From Primulina eburnea (Eukaryota > Streptophyta > Magnoliopsida > Lamiales > Gesneriaceae): a stretch of DNA of 64,000 nucleotides. Under the pieces are notes generated by a model. It saw nothing but the letters and a program-made list of their open reading frames with translations, ran no database searches and was not told where the DNA came from. A program made the translations under genes and the position numbers. The stretch covers positions 124,001 to 188,000 of the forward strand of contig NW_027331364.1 in assembly GCF_022965805.1 (NCBI RefSeq), given 5' to 3'. Shown piece after piece: positions 22,373-34,485 of this stretch; position 1 is the first letter of the stretch; each line of letters starts with the position of its first letter.

Positions 22373-22412
22373 GCCTACAATTAAATACAAAATAAGATTC
22401 TGGTACCCTTTT

Positions 22413-24380
22413 CTATTTGGGTCCAAAGTTGATTAGTCCTTTAGGAATCCAGACTTGAGTCAGTCTAACTGACCGTCCTGTTGCTGTATTCCATATGGTC
22501 CTTCCCTGTTTGTGTGTGCTTGGTGTATGGTGTGTAGATGATACAACATGTGTTTTGACCTTTTTCAACTGATTATTCAGCCGATATCTTTTCTGAATTG
22601 GCTTACTGTTGTAGTAGTTTGAGTAGCCATATGAATATTTTCTGCTGAGAGTTTTTGGTTGCTGATTCCATGAGTCAGTCTTACCCTTTGGATTATATCC
22701 AATTCCACATCTCATGCCTTTATTCATATTCTGAGATGGCTGTTCAATCAGTTTTCTCGACTCTTCTTGATTTTGTACCATAACTGATTTTACAAAGTGA
22801 ATGTATTTCCCTTTGTTCATATTCAGTTTTGGTTGATTATCTTGGGAAGACAAATCATCTTTACTACAGAATCCTAAACCAGTTTTATCATCAACTGATT
22901 TCTGAGAATTTTGTATATTAGTTAAAGCTTTAGATGATTTGTTCCAAACTTGAATGAGCTCATTGAGCTTTGTATTTTCAAGCGACATTTTTTGAATCAT
23001 TGATTGATTCCTGCTTCTTTCATCAGTGAGTTCAGCAATCTCCCTTCTCAGACTCAACATTTCAACTGATTCATCAGTTTTTGTTTTATTGTCTTTGGGA
23101 TCATCTTGCTTTGCTCTGAGTTTTTCAAATGATAAAGCAAGCTTTTGATACTCATTGACCATGTCATGAAGAGTTGAGATGAGTTCTTCTCGTGTAAAAT
23201 TAATAGAGCTAAAATTAAATACCTGCTCGCAGCTTGATTGATCTTCTATGTTATCTGCCATTAGACATGTTACTTCTTCCTCATCCTCACTTGAACTGCA
23301 AGAGCTTTCTGGATCTGACTCTTCGCTGTCAGTTTCTGCCCATTTGGCTTTGCTGTCTTCAGCTAGGAGTACTTCATGTTTCTTCTTGTAAGGCTTCTTT
23401 TCGTCCTTAGATCTTCTTTTGTACTCATACATTTTCTTCTTTCTTTCAGTTGAGGTTTGATTATCCTTTTTAGGCTTTGGACAGTTGGCAATAAAGTGAC
23501 CGGATTTGCCACAGTTGAAACATACATTAGACTCTTCTCTGGAGTTGTTTCTTTGATAATTCTTCTGAAAATTTCCTTGATTTTTCCTCATGAATCTTCC
23601 AAATTTCTTAATAAATAGAGACATGGCATCATTGCTCAGCTGATCAGCAGTTTTCTCAACTGAACCAGTTGATTCATTTCTAACAGCAGTCAAGGCAGTA
23701 GTTGCTGCTGGAGTAGATGGTTCTCCTTCTCGAGTTTGAAGTTCAAACTCATATGCTTTTAGATCTGCAAATAAATCATGAAGTTCAACTTTGTTAAGAT
23801 CTTTGGATTCCCTCATTGCCATAGTTTTGACATCCCATTCTTTGGGAAGTCCTCTGATTACTTTCAATACTACTTCTTTATTTGTATACACTTTTCCAAG
23901 TGCATTTAGTTCGTTGATGATACAGCTTGTTCTTTCATCATACTCATCCATTGTTTCTCCCATCTTCATTCTGATGTTGTCGAATTTCTGCATAGCAACT
24001 GAAAGTTTGTTTTCTTTTGTTTGATCATTTCCTTCGCAAAGTTGAATTAACTTCTCCCAAATTTCTTTGGCGGTTTTGCACATTTTGATCTTACTGAACG
24101 TTACTTTGTCCAGTGTCTTATACAATATATCTTTTGCAACGTTGTCTAGATTTGCCTTTCTCTTGTCCTCTGTAGTCCACTCATCTCGAGGCTTTTCAAT
24201 TCGGTGAGGTGCCCCTTCAGTGATAGCAACAGATGTGTTTGCTTTCAAAATTTTCATGGGTCCGTCAGTTATGACGTACCACATGTCATCGTCTTGTGCA
24301 GCTAGATGAGCCTGCATTCTGATTTTCCAATCATCAAAAACTTCCCTGGAGAACATTGGAATCTTATTGAATGAAGACAT
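22413..24380 (-). CDS. C Gag polyprotein
   Basis: An intact 655-codon frame from ATG 24380 (MSSFNKIPMFSRE); an apparent upstream extension runs into the primer site and is ignored. Residues about 1-230 form the UBN2-type capsid domain of Copia Gag, which builds the cytoplasmic particle that packages element RNA. A CCHC zinc knuckle (CFNCGKSGHFIANC, about 23480-23525) binds RNA. An acidic stretch (EESDPESSCSSSEDEEE) and a coiled-coil-like segment (about residues 430-520) follow. It ends in TAG about 40 bp before the protease region and in another frame from pol, so pol expression would need a frameshift, or the junction has decayed. Confidence 0.9.
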   Translation of the reverse strand: MSSFNKIPMFSREVFDDWKIRMQAHLAAQDDDMWYVITDGPMKILKANTSVAITEGAPHRIEKPRDEWTTEDKRKANLDNVAKDILYKTLDKVTFSKIKMCKTAKEIWEKLIQLCEGNDQTKENKLSVAMQKFDNIRMKMGETMDEYDERTSCIINELNALGKVYTNKEVVLKVIRGLPKEWDVKTMAMRESKDLNKVELHDLFADLKAYEFELQTREGEPSTPAATTALTAVRNESTGSVEKTADQLSNDAMSLFIKKFGRFMRKNQGNFQKNYQRNNSREESNVCFNCGKSGHFIANCPKPKKDNQTSTERKKKMYEYKRRSKDEKKPYKKKHEVLLAEDSKAKWAETDSEESDPESSCSSSEDEEEVTCLMADNIEDQSSCEQVFNFSSINFTREELISTLHDMVNEYQKLALSFEKLRAKQDDPKDNKTKTDESVEMLSLRREIAELTDERSRNQSMIQKMSLENTKLNELIQVWNKSSKALTNIQNSQKSVDDKTGLGFCSKDDLSSQDNQPKLNMNKGKYIHFVKSVMVQNQEESRKLIEQPSQNMNKGMRCGIGYNPKGKTDSWNQQPKTLSRKYSYGYSNYYNSKPIQKRYRLNNQLKKVKTHVVSSTHHTPSTHKQGRTIWNTATGRSVRLTQVWIPKGLINFGPK

Positions 24381-24423
24381 AGTGATTAGATTGAGGATAG
24401 ATAATCTTTGACAGGATATGCCT

Positions 24424-24437
24424 TGCTCTGACACCAC
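24424..24437 (-). other. C primer-binding site, Met-tRNA type
   Basis: The minus strand reads TGGTGTCAGAGCAA directly after the 5' LTR, one base away from the common plant element site TGGTATCAGAGC that pairs with initiator tRNA-Met. Confidence 0.75.
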
Positions 24438-24438
24438 T

Positions 24439-25416
24439 TGTTAGGATCGGTTATTGACTAAGGAGTGTTTAGAAGGGGGGGTTGAATAAACACTTCTAGG
24501 AATTTAAATGTTTTTCGAAAAAGGTAGTTCAGTTTTGTTACAAACTGAACTAAGTATCCCGTCGGTCAATATCAATCAGTTAAACTGAATAAGCAGTTGC
24601 GGAAAATAAACTGATTGAAAGATAGAATATCTAACTGGAAATAAAGAGCTGAAGTAAAGATAACACAATATGTTTCTGGATGTTCGGAGAATTGAATAAC
24701 TCCTACGTCACCCCTTCTATCACAAGGATAGGATATTCACTAAAAGACTTTGATCGAGTACAACGCTTGTACAGACCCACTTCAGTTAGGACTTATCTAT
24801 TGCCTGAACTGAAACTCTTAGTATAATACAATGATCTCTGTAAGTAACTGAACTTAGCACTTATCGAATTACCAATATTTCAGAGTGCTAGTTTGCTCAA
24901 TGTGTAGCCTTGATTGCTACGAGTAGATCTGATAAGTGTGAGCTGAGATTTTGACGGAGTAATGGAAAGTTTGAGATTGGTCAATCGTGTGTCTTGTCAA
25001 CTGCTCTTTAGTCATATTTATAGACTTATCTTTCAACGGTAATTTTGAATTCTCGTATCCGTTGATTGCCACCTTATCATTTCTTGGACAATGTTCTCGA
25101 TTGCCGCTTCATCATTTATTGTACGACGGCGTATTAATCTCAATAGCCGAAATACGTTGTTCTATGCAGTGCGGCTTTCCATATTCAGTTGCTGTCTGAT
25201 ATGTCTTTTTGTCTGTTGAATGATCTTTCCCGAGGTATCTTCAGTTGAGAAGCTTTAATGTTTTCGGCTGAATGTTTTAACTGATCTGTTCTCAACTGAT
25301 CAGTTTGTGTCAACTGATTTCAGTTGAATGTCCAGCTGCCGAATTTGCTTTCATGTATTAGTTGATTTGATCGTTTGATTTGTGTTTTGTCAAACTCCAG
25401 AATTTAGTTTCCAACA
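24439..25416 (-). repeat. C 5' LTR
   Basis: 978 bp, the same length as 13502-14479 and differing by only scattered single bases on reading, for example near 24,775 and 25,130. Confidence 0.93.
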
Positions 25417-25421
25417 TAATC

Positions 25422-25467
25422 AACAAATCATTTCAAATTAACAACACAGCAAATCCGGGGCATTATA
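25422..25467 (-). repeat. D 3' LTR, inner end
   Basis: The short remainder of D's LTR after C. It ends CGGGGCATTATA, whereas the related A and L LTRs end GGGCATTACA. A purine tract (minus strand TAAGGGGGAGAAA, 25468-25480) follows. Confidence 0.75.
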
Positions 25468-25554
25468 TTTCTCCCCCTTAAGATATGATTTCGTCCCCGA
25501 AATCACAGGCAATCAATCATTTCAAAATAAGGAATGTATAATAGAAGCTAAATA

Positions 25555-26835
25555 AAATACTTACATCAATGAAATAAATCTGGGAATCTCTTTCTCATGT
25601 CCGACTCCGTTTCCCAGGTAGCTTCTTCGACACCGTGACAAATCCAATGAACTTTCACAAGCGGAATTGTCTTCGTTCTGAGCTGCTTTTCTTTCCGATC
25701 AAGAATCTGAATCGGCTTCTCGTAGTAGCTCAAGGTCTCATCAAGCTCGGCCTCGTTTGGTTGCATAATACGTGAAGCATCAGACAGGTATTTTCGTAGT
25801 AACGATACATGAAAAACATCATGTATCCCAAATAATGAAGGCGGCAATGAAAGTCGATAGGCTCGATCTCCTATCTTCTCAAGAATCTCTTACGGCCCAA
25901 TAAATCGTGGAGACAACTTCCCTTTCTTGCAAAATCTGACAACTCCTCGGAAAGGTGAAATTTTAAAAAATACTCGGTCTCTTGCCTCAAATACCAACGG
26001 TCGTCATCTGATGTTGGCATATTTGGCCTGTCTATCCTGAGCTGCCTTCATTTTTTGCTGTATCAGCTTCACTTTTTTCGACATATCTCTGATCATATCA
26101 GGTTCAATCTCAGGAACTTCAAATATATCATCCCAATACAGAGGGTATCGACACTTCTTTTCGTACAACGCTTCAAAAGGAGCCATCTCAATACTCGTCT
26201 GATAGCTGTCGTTGTACGAAAACTTGCAAAGTGTCAATGCATCTTGCCAATTAGTGCTAAAATCAAGCACTACAACTCTCATCATATCTTCCAATGTCTG
26301 AATAGTCCGCTCCGACTGTCCGTCAGTCTGTGGATAATATGCGGCGCTCAGATGTAATTTCGTACCTAGAGCCTGCTGCAAACTCTGCCAGAAGTGCAAA
26401 GTAAACCGAGGATCACGGTCTGAAACAATCGACTTCGGCACTCTGTGCAATCTAACCACTTTTCTAACATAAATATCGACCATCTGATCATGTCGGTACG
26501 TCATTTTGTATGGAATAAAGCATGCAGATTTTGTTAATCGATCAATCACGACCCAAATTGCATCACAAACTCTGGAGGATCTCGGCAATTGCGTCACAAA
26601 ATCCATGGAAATGTGATCCCATTTCCATTCAGGAATAGAAAAACTCTGTAACAATCCTCCTAGTTTCTTTCTTTCAGCTCTCACCTGTTGGCAATTCAGA
26701 TACTTTGCTACAAATTCAGTAACATCTGATTTCATCTGTTTCCACCAATACTGTGTCTTCAAAACAGTATACATTTTCTGCCACCAGGATGAATGCTAAA
26801 ACAACTGTTGCGCGTTAATCCACATAAAGAACCGA
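25555..26835 (-). pseudogene. D integrase and chromodomain
   Basis: Covers the integrase zinc finger (about 26690-26760), the catalytic core with first Asp in ISMDFVTQLP, second in IVSDRDPRF and third residue in [17 protein letters not shown] sequence, here [13 protein letters not shown], the linker, and the chromodomain-like tail ending ATWETESDMRKRFP (about 25570-25610). Stops at 26004 (TGA, probably from CGA) and about 25890 break it. Upstream at about 26797 it lacks about 60 bp compared with A, and near 26840 it is joined to foreign gag sequence. Confidence 0.85.
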
Positions 26836-26839
26836 GTTC

Positions 26840-27087
26840 TCATCATTCATAGAAGCCTGCATATAACACTTGGCTTTCAAGTCATGGTCACACCATTCCT
26901 TGTAAGTCTGCAATTTCTCAAGAGTGCAGTCAGTCGGAGCCTCAACAGGGGGCGACTCAATAAGTGTATACGCTATCCTTTCCGAATTCAAGACGATTTT
27001 CAGATTTCTTAGCCAATTGAGGTAATTAGGCCTGGTTAATACGTATTTGTCGAGTATTACAGATATCAGATAGCGAATCGAAGACAT
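26840..27087 (-). pseudogene. E gag, N-terminal fragment
   Basis: ATG at 27087 opens a Copia Gag N terminus: the segment RPNYLNWLRNLKIVLNSE and the following YKEWCDHDLKAKCYMQASM are the typical capsid start that contacts other Gag molecules. After about 80 codons the match ends; the next residues (SVLYVD) belong to the chromovirus integrase region of D, so the two elements were joined nearly in frame by a deletion. Confidence 0.75.
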
Positions 27088-28813
27088 TGTCAAAAAGTAT
27101 TGAAAAGTAAACAGATAAATGTTAATGACTATTTTAAAATATTTAGTAAGATATAAAGTATGGACTTTTACTTTATAAATATTTACTCCCACTGTTTTGA
27201 CAACTTTCACTACACTCTAGTGAAAACAGAAAACTCCTTTCCTCAGTAGGTACGCAAGGTTCAATTAACGAATTATGATCCCGAATAATAAAAGGTAGTT
27301 TCCAATTGCATCTCCATGCAACCCTCTACGTAAACTTTTGTCTCTCGTTTGATTAGGACCCAATAATATGACTTCGTTCATCTTTACGCGTCAAGCCTTA
27401 CCCATCGATGTTGAACCTTAATGGACGGTCACCATGAGTTCCCTCAAAATATGAGCCGAATTCATGGGAGTTCCATGTAGTTCACATCACCATGTCAATA
27501 GATGTCACAGCTTTCCGGCACCCAGGGCCCCCCCAATAATATGAGCCGAGCCCCGAGCACGGGTAGCGTTCATCATGCACCCATTGTCGATGGAAGACAT
27601 GGAAATTATAAACAAATATATAATTCCCCTTTTCGGGCTTGATATTAATTTTGAAATCTTATTCAAAATGAGGGTTTTTAATTTTGAAAGGTCTCATCAT
27701 TAATTTTATTTAAAAGCTCGCCATGTTTGATCATATGTTTTCCGGATTCATGCAACTTTGTTATTATCATAATAATAACGCACATACTCATTATTTATAA
27801 CATATCATGCATATATTATAAACAGTAAACAAAACAAGGATGATCAATCGCCCCAAAACAAATGGCCCATGTTAGCTAAACACGGACCTAGGTCCAATCC
27901 TAGGGAAATGCATGGGATGCAAATGCAGCTATTACATTAGCTTCCAATATTTACATGTCTTTGGTCTTCATAATCATCATGGCCACCATCTTCCAATCTT
28001 GATCATCCACTATACTAATATTTACAAATAAATATCCATGGAAAATAGGGATACATCTCATGGGGGTGGGAACGGACCATAAACCAAGCCCACTTTAAAT
28101 TTGATAATTATTACAATCATTCAACACAAAATATCCTAGCATACACCTAGCAAATTGGGCTTGGGCTTTTGATCATCCTTCATGCATAATATCACATATC
28201 ATACACCATCAATTAATTATCACAATAATTAAATGATCCAACATTATATATCTTGATCCAATCACTAACCGCCACGATTATAAACTAAATTAACAAAGTA
28301 TACAAATACCTTTGTCTACTTTCTAATTAATTTATTTATAACCGAATTTCTTGTAAATCGTCATTTACTATAAATAATTAAAGTCCAACTTAAATTATTT
28401 ATTTCATGAGAAAATATTTGCAACTTTTGTAAATTTAAACTTAAGGGCCCAAAAAATAATTTTTCACCAAAAACATTTTGGCTCATTTAAATTTCACAAA
28501 TATGTTAGCCATCTCATGGCCCAAAAACTTCAAGGCCCATGATACTTTGATAATCCAAAACACTTTTAGAAACCCTAGTCGTCATCACCGTCACCGGATT
28601 CCGGCCAAAAAATTTTTTGTTTATTTTAAATAAAGGGCTTCAGGCAGCCTCTCGGGCCGCCCTTGCTGCCCGAAATGGGCAGCCCCTCAGGCAGCCCGAG
28701 CTGCCCGAAATGCCCGATGTGTTGGCCTTGATTTTGTTGCAAAATTACATCTCATGCGGTTAGAAATCAACCTCAATATAATATCATGTATATGCTACAA
28801 AAACTAGTACCCT
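27088..28813 (-). other. E untranslated leader
   Basis: 1.7 kb between primer site and gag with no coding frame. A portion (27,930-28,100) is related to 57,580-57,768 in element K on the other strand, including a shared ATGGTCC-TTCCCAC segment, showing that E and K are related families. A GC-rich cluster is at 28,636-28,715. Confidence 0.6.
28636..28715. repeat. GCTGCCCGA palindrome cluster in E leader
   Basis: About five copies of GGCAGC or GCTGCC, including the hairpin-forming pair CTGCCCGAAATGGGCAG, within 80 bp of otherwise AT-rich sequence. Element K has looser GGCAG repeats in its leader (36,315-36,390). Confidence 0.6.
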
Positions 28814-28831
28814 TAGCTCATGATACCACTT
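28814..28831 (-). other. E primer-binding site
   Basis: The minus strand reads AGTGGTATCATGAGCTAA directly next to the LTR end (CCCTTTCA). TGGTATCA-GAGC-like sites pair with initiator tRNA-Met; here there is one substitution. Confidence 0.65.
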
Positions 28832-30843
28832 GAAAGGGATCGATTTTAGGTGCCCGAATGCACAACGGAAGTTCAAAATTTTCGATTTTTACAAGAAAAA
28901 TTCGAGCACCTCTTGTACTAGCATGTAACATATACAAAACACAAAAATGACATTCATAGTGTGTTTAGAAATGTACCTATCAATCACAAAGGATTGATGT
29001 TGGCTCCAACCAAGTTGTAAACAACTTGGCTCTTGAAAGGATGAACATCTACAAGCTTTCCTTCTTTCTTTCAAAATCAAGCCCACCACCAAACTTAAAA
29101 GATCCACCTTACAATTGCACTAGAAAATGTAGGGTATTTTTCTTTGAGAAGAGAATTGTGTCTCCAACAATTGCAGACAAAAAATGAGGGAATAATGCTC
29201 TAGGAAATTTCGGTCATCTCAATGGGAATGGGGAGAGGGATGACTAGTCTTGGTAGTGTAAAAAGCTTAAACATCTTTTAGCATGCCAAGCCTTGAAAAG
29301 TAGTCTCCAACCCTTCACCTCCCATGCATGCAATGTTATTTGATTTTTAACAATTAAAAATCCATGGACTTAATTTAATTATCTCAAAAAAATTTGAGAC
29401 TAATTAAGCATTACTTGAATTATTCAAGTTACTATTTGAATAATTATTTTACGATTGGGCTCTACAAGACCCAATATGATTTAATTAATTCAATACTTGA
29501 ATTAATTAAATTATTTGGACTCTACTAAGCCCACTAGTGTTTAATTAATTCAACACTTGAATTAATTTAATTTAGTCCATAATAATGTTTATGAAAACCA
29601 TAATTTTCAAATACATTATTTATTTGGCCAACTTTTAATTTAGGAACACTTCCACAAATTAAATTTACATTTCCCTCATAGAAGTCATGCTTCTATTTTT
29701 CCTTACGCTTATAAACTCCTTTATAAGCCGTTCAACACATGGAACTATTTTACTTCTCAACGAAATCTAGAAAGCTAGTACTTGTGTGGCCTCAATGGTT
29801 CATTGATACAACAAGCCGTGGATTCACATCTCTATGTGATTCGGACTAAACATGTCCTTATACGAGCATACCCCAATTGCTCCATTCTTAATTATCAACT
29901 CCTTGATAACAAGAACATCAGAACTCCAGTCTGATGGTACCCAACCAATCATGTTAAACTCCTAGCAGCATCGCTTACATGATTCCCTAGATTGTCTACA
30001 ACAACCATTCAATTATGCTTAGCGTATAGTACGGTCACTTCAACTCATATATCCCGACCGATTCGACAACCATTGGTATATCGAGAGTTGTGAATGAATC
30101 GATACTATGTGTCATGTTGTAGTTGCATCGATGGTGTAATCTATGAAACCCCTTTCATAATTACCACCATAATACTCTGATCAGAGATTTGATACTACAT
30201 ACACATAGGATATCCATACCCAAAGGTAAGCGGTTAATCCCCGACTACAATGCATCGACTCCTGTATGTTTCGACAAAACACCCAACCTTGCCACCTGAT
30301 GACCACTTGAGATTCGGTAAACAAGTCAAAGTGTAATGCTAGCACATAGAGTCTCAATGTTGTCCCGGGTCATAAGGACTAATGGTGTACAACCATAAAC
30401 TAGTACGTTTCCACTCGATAAGTGAGAACCACTTGGAAAGTCCTTTATGGAGGGTTGTTCAGTGCACTCTACAAGGATCACCTATCTGCATGCTCGAACA
30501 TCACAATGTCCCCTACCAATGAAACATGGTACTCACATCGCAGATACTAGTCTCGAACTAGAGCGGCCTATATCCTTCTTAGCGGCGGCTGAATCGACTA
30601 GGAACTGTTTAGAATATACAGTATTCCAAATATGAGTTTCATGATACTCATCATATGAGCATCTCATATTCTTTCTATTATTTGTATATTCAAGGACTTT
30701 ATCTATGCAACTAGCATGGGTATACAGATAAAGATGTGCCAAAATAATAATTTCAAATATTATTAAAATAAAGATTGTTTATACATAGAGTTTCATTGTG
30801 AACACTCGGCCGACACTTGGCTCGACGTGCACCTACTCTAACA
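28832..30843 (-). repeat. E 5' LTR
   Basis: 2.0 kb, sense start TGTTAGAGTAGG (30843 downward) and sense end GATCCCTTTCA (28832). Its first 80 bases match 63921-64000 with about ten differences. Internal AATTAATT-rich repeats (29,440-29,570) occur twice in tandem-like fashion. No protein-coding signal. Confidence 0.78.
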
Positions 30844-32873
30844 TAAAGTAGCAGCGGAATAAAAGCTTTAAATGTCGAGATAGCAGCGGAAGTAAATATT
30901 TGTTTTAAAGCAACAACTTAAAATAATTCATCGCGATAAAATGAGTTTGCATAAAATAATAAATAAACTGATAAATGAGGTCCTCGGGTTCCTACTACTG
31001 CCGACCCAAGATGGCTCACTGGTCCCCGCCCTCGGTCCCGACCTCATCAGCACCTACAACAATAAAGTCTAGTGAGTCTAAAGACTCAACATGAATATAT
31101 CGTGAATAAGGAGTAAAATATATCATAAAGTTTCATGCCGGGTAAAAATATCATGTCGTAAAGCATAACGTGAAAATATCTTTTCATTAGTAATTATAAA
31201 TACGTGCATAACTTAACTAAAAATCGTAAGTGAAATGCTTGCTCGATAGAGCCTTGTCATGAAATATCATATAATAATTTTCTGTTGAGAATATGTTCTA
31301 TGCAAGTGGCCCATAACGTGAAATGAATCGTCTAATCAGATTAAACCACAGTATACTGGGCGGTAGAGATCATCACATCCCTTGGACTAGATATTCGTAC
31401 CCATACATGAACATGAACCGGTCAGTAGCCACCAGATGAAGTAATAATCCCATGATAAGCTGCAATCCCATGAACGTGAGGTGGCCACAAGCAATATCGC
31501 ATATATCTCAAAAATGAACATTTTATATTTTTATGCACGTAATATAATTAAATATCCTGTTTTATTTTACCGAATGGGTTGGATCGTTCCCAGGCTCGCT
31601 GCGACCTAACTTTAACATGAAAAATATGCAAATGATTTAACTTGACTGCAACTTTGTAATTGAACCCAAAACGTGACGATTACGCCCAATGACTTAGTGT
31701 TTAATCATGACTCCGTGCCAACCCGAACCAACACCGAACCATCGTTTGGTCATGATTAAAATACACATAAAATGATGAAATAATGCTCCTAAAATTTCAG
31801 TGCTTCGAAATTTATGGAATGGAGGCCAAAAACATGAAACGCTCTTTCAAGAGTCATTTTGGCACATTGCACCGTAAATTCTCATACGACCTCTAAACTT
31901 AACCGAATCACAAACGGCCAAAAACACGACCTTCCTAACTCGATGTGGAACTGTCCAGTCCAAGGACATAGGCTAAAAGCCAACCAAGAACTCAAGTGAG
32001 CCTCTGAACCAAAGCACCAACTTGCTGTAAAAAAAATGCAGCAGCAGCGCTTTCGCTTGCATGCGTGGTTTGCAAGGCTAATGGCCATTGGGGCTTAAAC
32101 CACTGACGAGAGCCTCTTCCCAACATCCTAGGATGTTTTTTGAAGCATGTATAAGGGCCCTAGGCCAGCCACAATTCAAACAACACCAGAAACGTGACCA
32201 CGCTTCCGACCGAGAGCAAAAACTGCATGCGTGGGACGTTGCTATTGTTTGCTGTCGTGGATCATTCCAGTGGCCATTTAATTGACCATGACATGATCTA
32301 GACATCATGAGGTATTGTGTGAACCATGGCTAAGGGCCAAAAATCCAACCAAGATCAACACCACCCCTTAAATCGAAAGCTACACATGCAGGAAAAATAA
32401 AAGGGATCGAAGGGCACTTGTCTTGTTTTATTTAAAAACCGAGGGCACCATGGACCAAGCCTTGAAAGACCGACTTGGTCACGTCTTAGACATACCAAGG
32501 AGAGGTTATAACCATGGCTACAGCCTATAGGCCAGCCAAGATCAGAATCTTCACGTTAGACAATAATCATGCAAATCGAGACACAAAATGACATGCTGGG
32601 GAATTGTTGTCCAAAACGTGATGCAAGGGGGGGAAAGGGCTGAAACCAATGGACAAATCCCTACCTAACACACCATATATCATGTCTAATAGCACCCTTT
32701 TGTCCCTGGAAGTCGAGCCAACCCTGTAACCACAAAAACAACAAAGAACGTGAAGTGCATGTGGGAAGAGCCGAAAATTCTGTACAATGTTTTTCGAAAT
32801 TTCTTGATATGATTTCGGTTTTGTCATAGATCAAGCACATGTAATGGTTTAAAATTAGATATATAACTTGATT

Positions 32874-34485
32874 TGTGACACCCTCACCCGTAACATTAAA
32901 AATACAGCGGAAATAAAATTTTCTTTTAAAATATGGAAGGAGTTTCAAAATACATTTCATAAAAATGTTTACAAAATAATCACATGATCATTCAAATGAC
33001 ATACAAAATACAAAACAATCATTCTTATGATCATGTCCCAAAATGGTACAAAACAATCTTCCTTCCAACGGTGTATGCATATGACTCCCATCCACGATCA
33101 CTGTCCTGGTCGGTCACTCTTATCTGCATCACATGAATAAACTGAAATGAGAATAAATCTCAGCAAGTGGAACTCTAACATAGCAATGATACATAGTATA
33201 CTCTGTAAAACATGACTTTGAAATCATAAATACCATCAACTCTGAAACATGAATACTGTAGCAATAACTGTAGCAATAGCATAGCAATAAGATAGCAATA
33301 AGATGGTATTTCTCTTTTCTCTGGTTGGATTGATATCAATAGTATCTCTGCTCTGGTGCTAATATCCCTATCGATATAAACCGATAACTCTGAGGGATAA
33401 AAGCCTATGGTCGATGATAATCTAATTGCATGCAATGCTCTGACTATGATTAATCAATCCAATAAAACATTTGAACTCTGAATATCATTTAAAGCCGTCG
33501 TTTCACAATCTCATATTTTCTCTTGTATTCCCTTTTTAACAATAGTGAGACATACAATGCCTCCAATAGGTAATCAATGAAATCAATACATAACAATGGA
33601 TCAATGGAAGGGAATAACACTTTGAAACCTTTAAAACACAATACATATAATATCATGTGAGCAAAAAGGATGAAATTCCACTTACAAACCAATAGAACAC
33701 CTCAAACTTAGCTCTTGGTCACCACCTACAACAATAATCCATAAACAACACCAAAATCAACTCTATATCCACAAATACAAGTCAAATAATCCATTAACCA
33801 ACTCAAACATCAAGCCCAAGTCAACCCTTAACTCAAAACCTTAATAGAATCGCACCAAAAACTTACCTAAGCTTCCTTATACCACGGAGAACGACAATCT
33901 CAAGCCGGAATTCCAAATAACTCCAAGAATCAAAGGTAGGAAGCTAAAGAAATGGATGAAACCCTTAAGAAATGAGAGAATCTCGAAATGAAGAGGAAAG
34001 GATAAGATAAAGTATGGCCAACCACTCCCAAAAGCAACTAAATATCTCGCCCATACTTACACCTCGGGTGCGGTCTCACAAGCACCGCGGGTGCGCTAAG
34101 CTCACGGCATTCCAACAAAAATCCCATGCACGATCACCGCGGGTGCGGTGCTACAATTACCGCGGGTGCGGTCTCACCGCGGGTGCGGTGCTTACACTGC
34201 CGCGGGTGCGGTGATGCCACGGCCTTCAAATTCTAAAATGATGAATAGTACACCGCGGGGGCACTCCTCTAAGAGCGCGGGTGCACTCTTGCTTCGGCAA
34301 TGAACAGTACACAACCAAATAAAATCGAACCGAAACACTGAAACGAACAACCAACAACATCTAATACATCAAGATAACATTAACCAACAATACTATAGCC
34401 CAAAACACAACTCTAAACATCCAAATCATAACCCAAATAACAAGTAAAGCTTAAACCGTACCGTACACCGGGCTCGGCTATTACA
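32874..34485 (-). mobile_element. Element F: solo LTR
   Basis: 1,612 bp starting TGTGACACCC and ending CGGCTATTACA, flanked by tgatt on both sides (32869-32873, 34486-34490). There is no internal region, so it is a solo LTR left by recombination between LTRs. The sense strand is taken as minus because the array lies near the right end, as in the other LTRs. Confidence 0.85.
34060..34290. repeat. ACCGCGGGTGCGGT array in F
   Basis: About eight full or partial copies of CACCGCGGGTGCGGT (inverted halves ACCGC and GCGGT). The same motif fills the equivalent place in L, although the rest of these two LTRs differ. The flank CTTGCTTCGGCAATG (about 34,289) resembles CTTCGGCAA sequences beside the arrays of L and M. 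Confidence 0.85.

Larger units (their letters stand above)
13502..25416 (-). mobile_element. Element C: SIRE-like Copia retrotransposon
   Basis: An 11.9-kb insertion bounded by TSD taatc (13497-13501, 25417-25421) with two 978-bp LTRs that look nearly identical. Sense order on the minus strand: 5' LTR, Met-type primer site, gag, protease, integrase, RT, RNase H, two antisense ORFs, a long extra ORF, purine tract, 3' LTR. The extra 3' ORF and large size fit the SIRE lineage. Near-identical LTRs indicate a recent insertion, yet pol has nonsense changes. Confidence 0.93.
12160..26840 (-). mobile_element. Element D: truncated chromovirus, split by C
   Basis: Inserted in M's 5' LTR after ctcga (12155-12159). 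It consists of a 3' LTR (12160-13501 plus 25422-25467), a purine tract, and chromodomain and integrase coding (25566 to about 26835). All 5' parts (RT, gag, primer site, 5' LTR) are gone: near 26840 the sequence switches to the gag of Copia element E. The LTR is of the A/N/I/L type. Confidence 0.82.
26840..30843 (-). mobile_element. Element E: 5' part of a second Copia-type element
   Basis: LTR (28832-30843), primer site, long leader and the first about 80 codons of gag, then an abrupt end at the junction with D. The sense LTR opens TGTTAGAGTAGGTGC; the same start appears in plus orientation at 63921 (E2). No target duplication is found because the 3' half of the element is lost. Confidence 0.75.
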
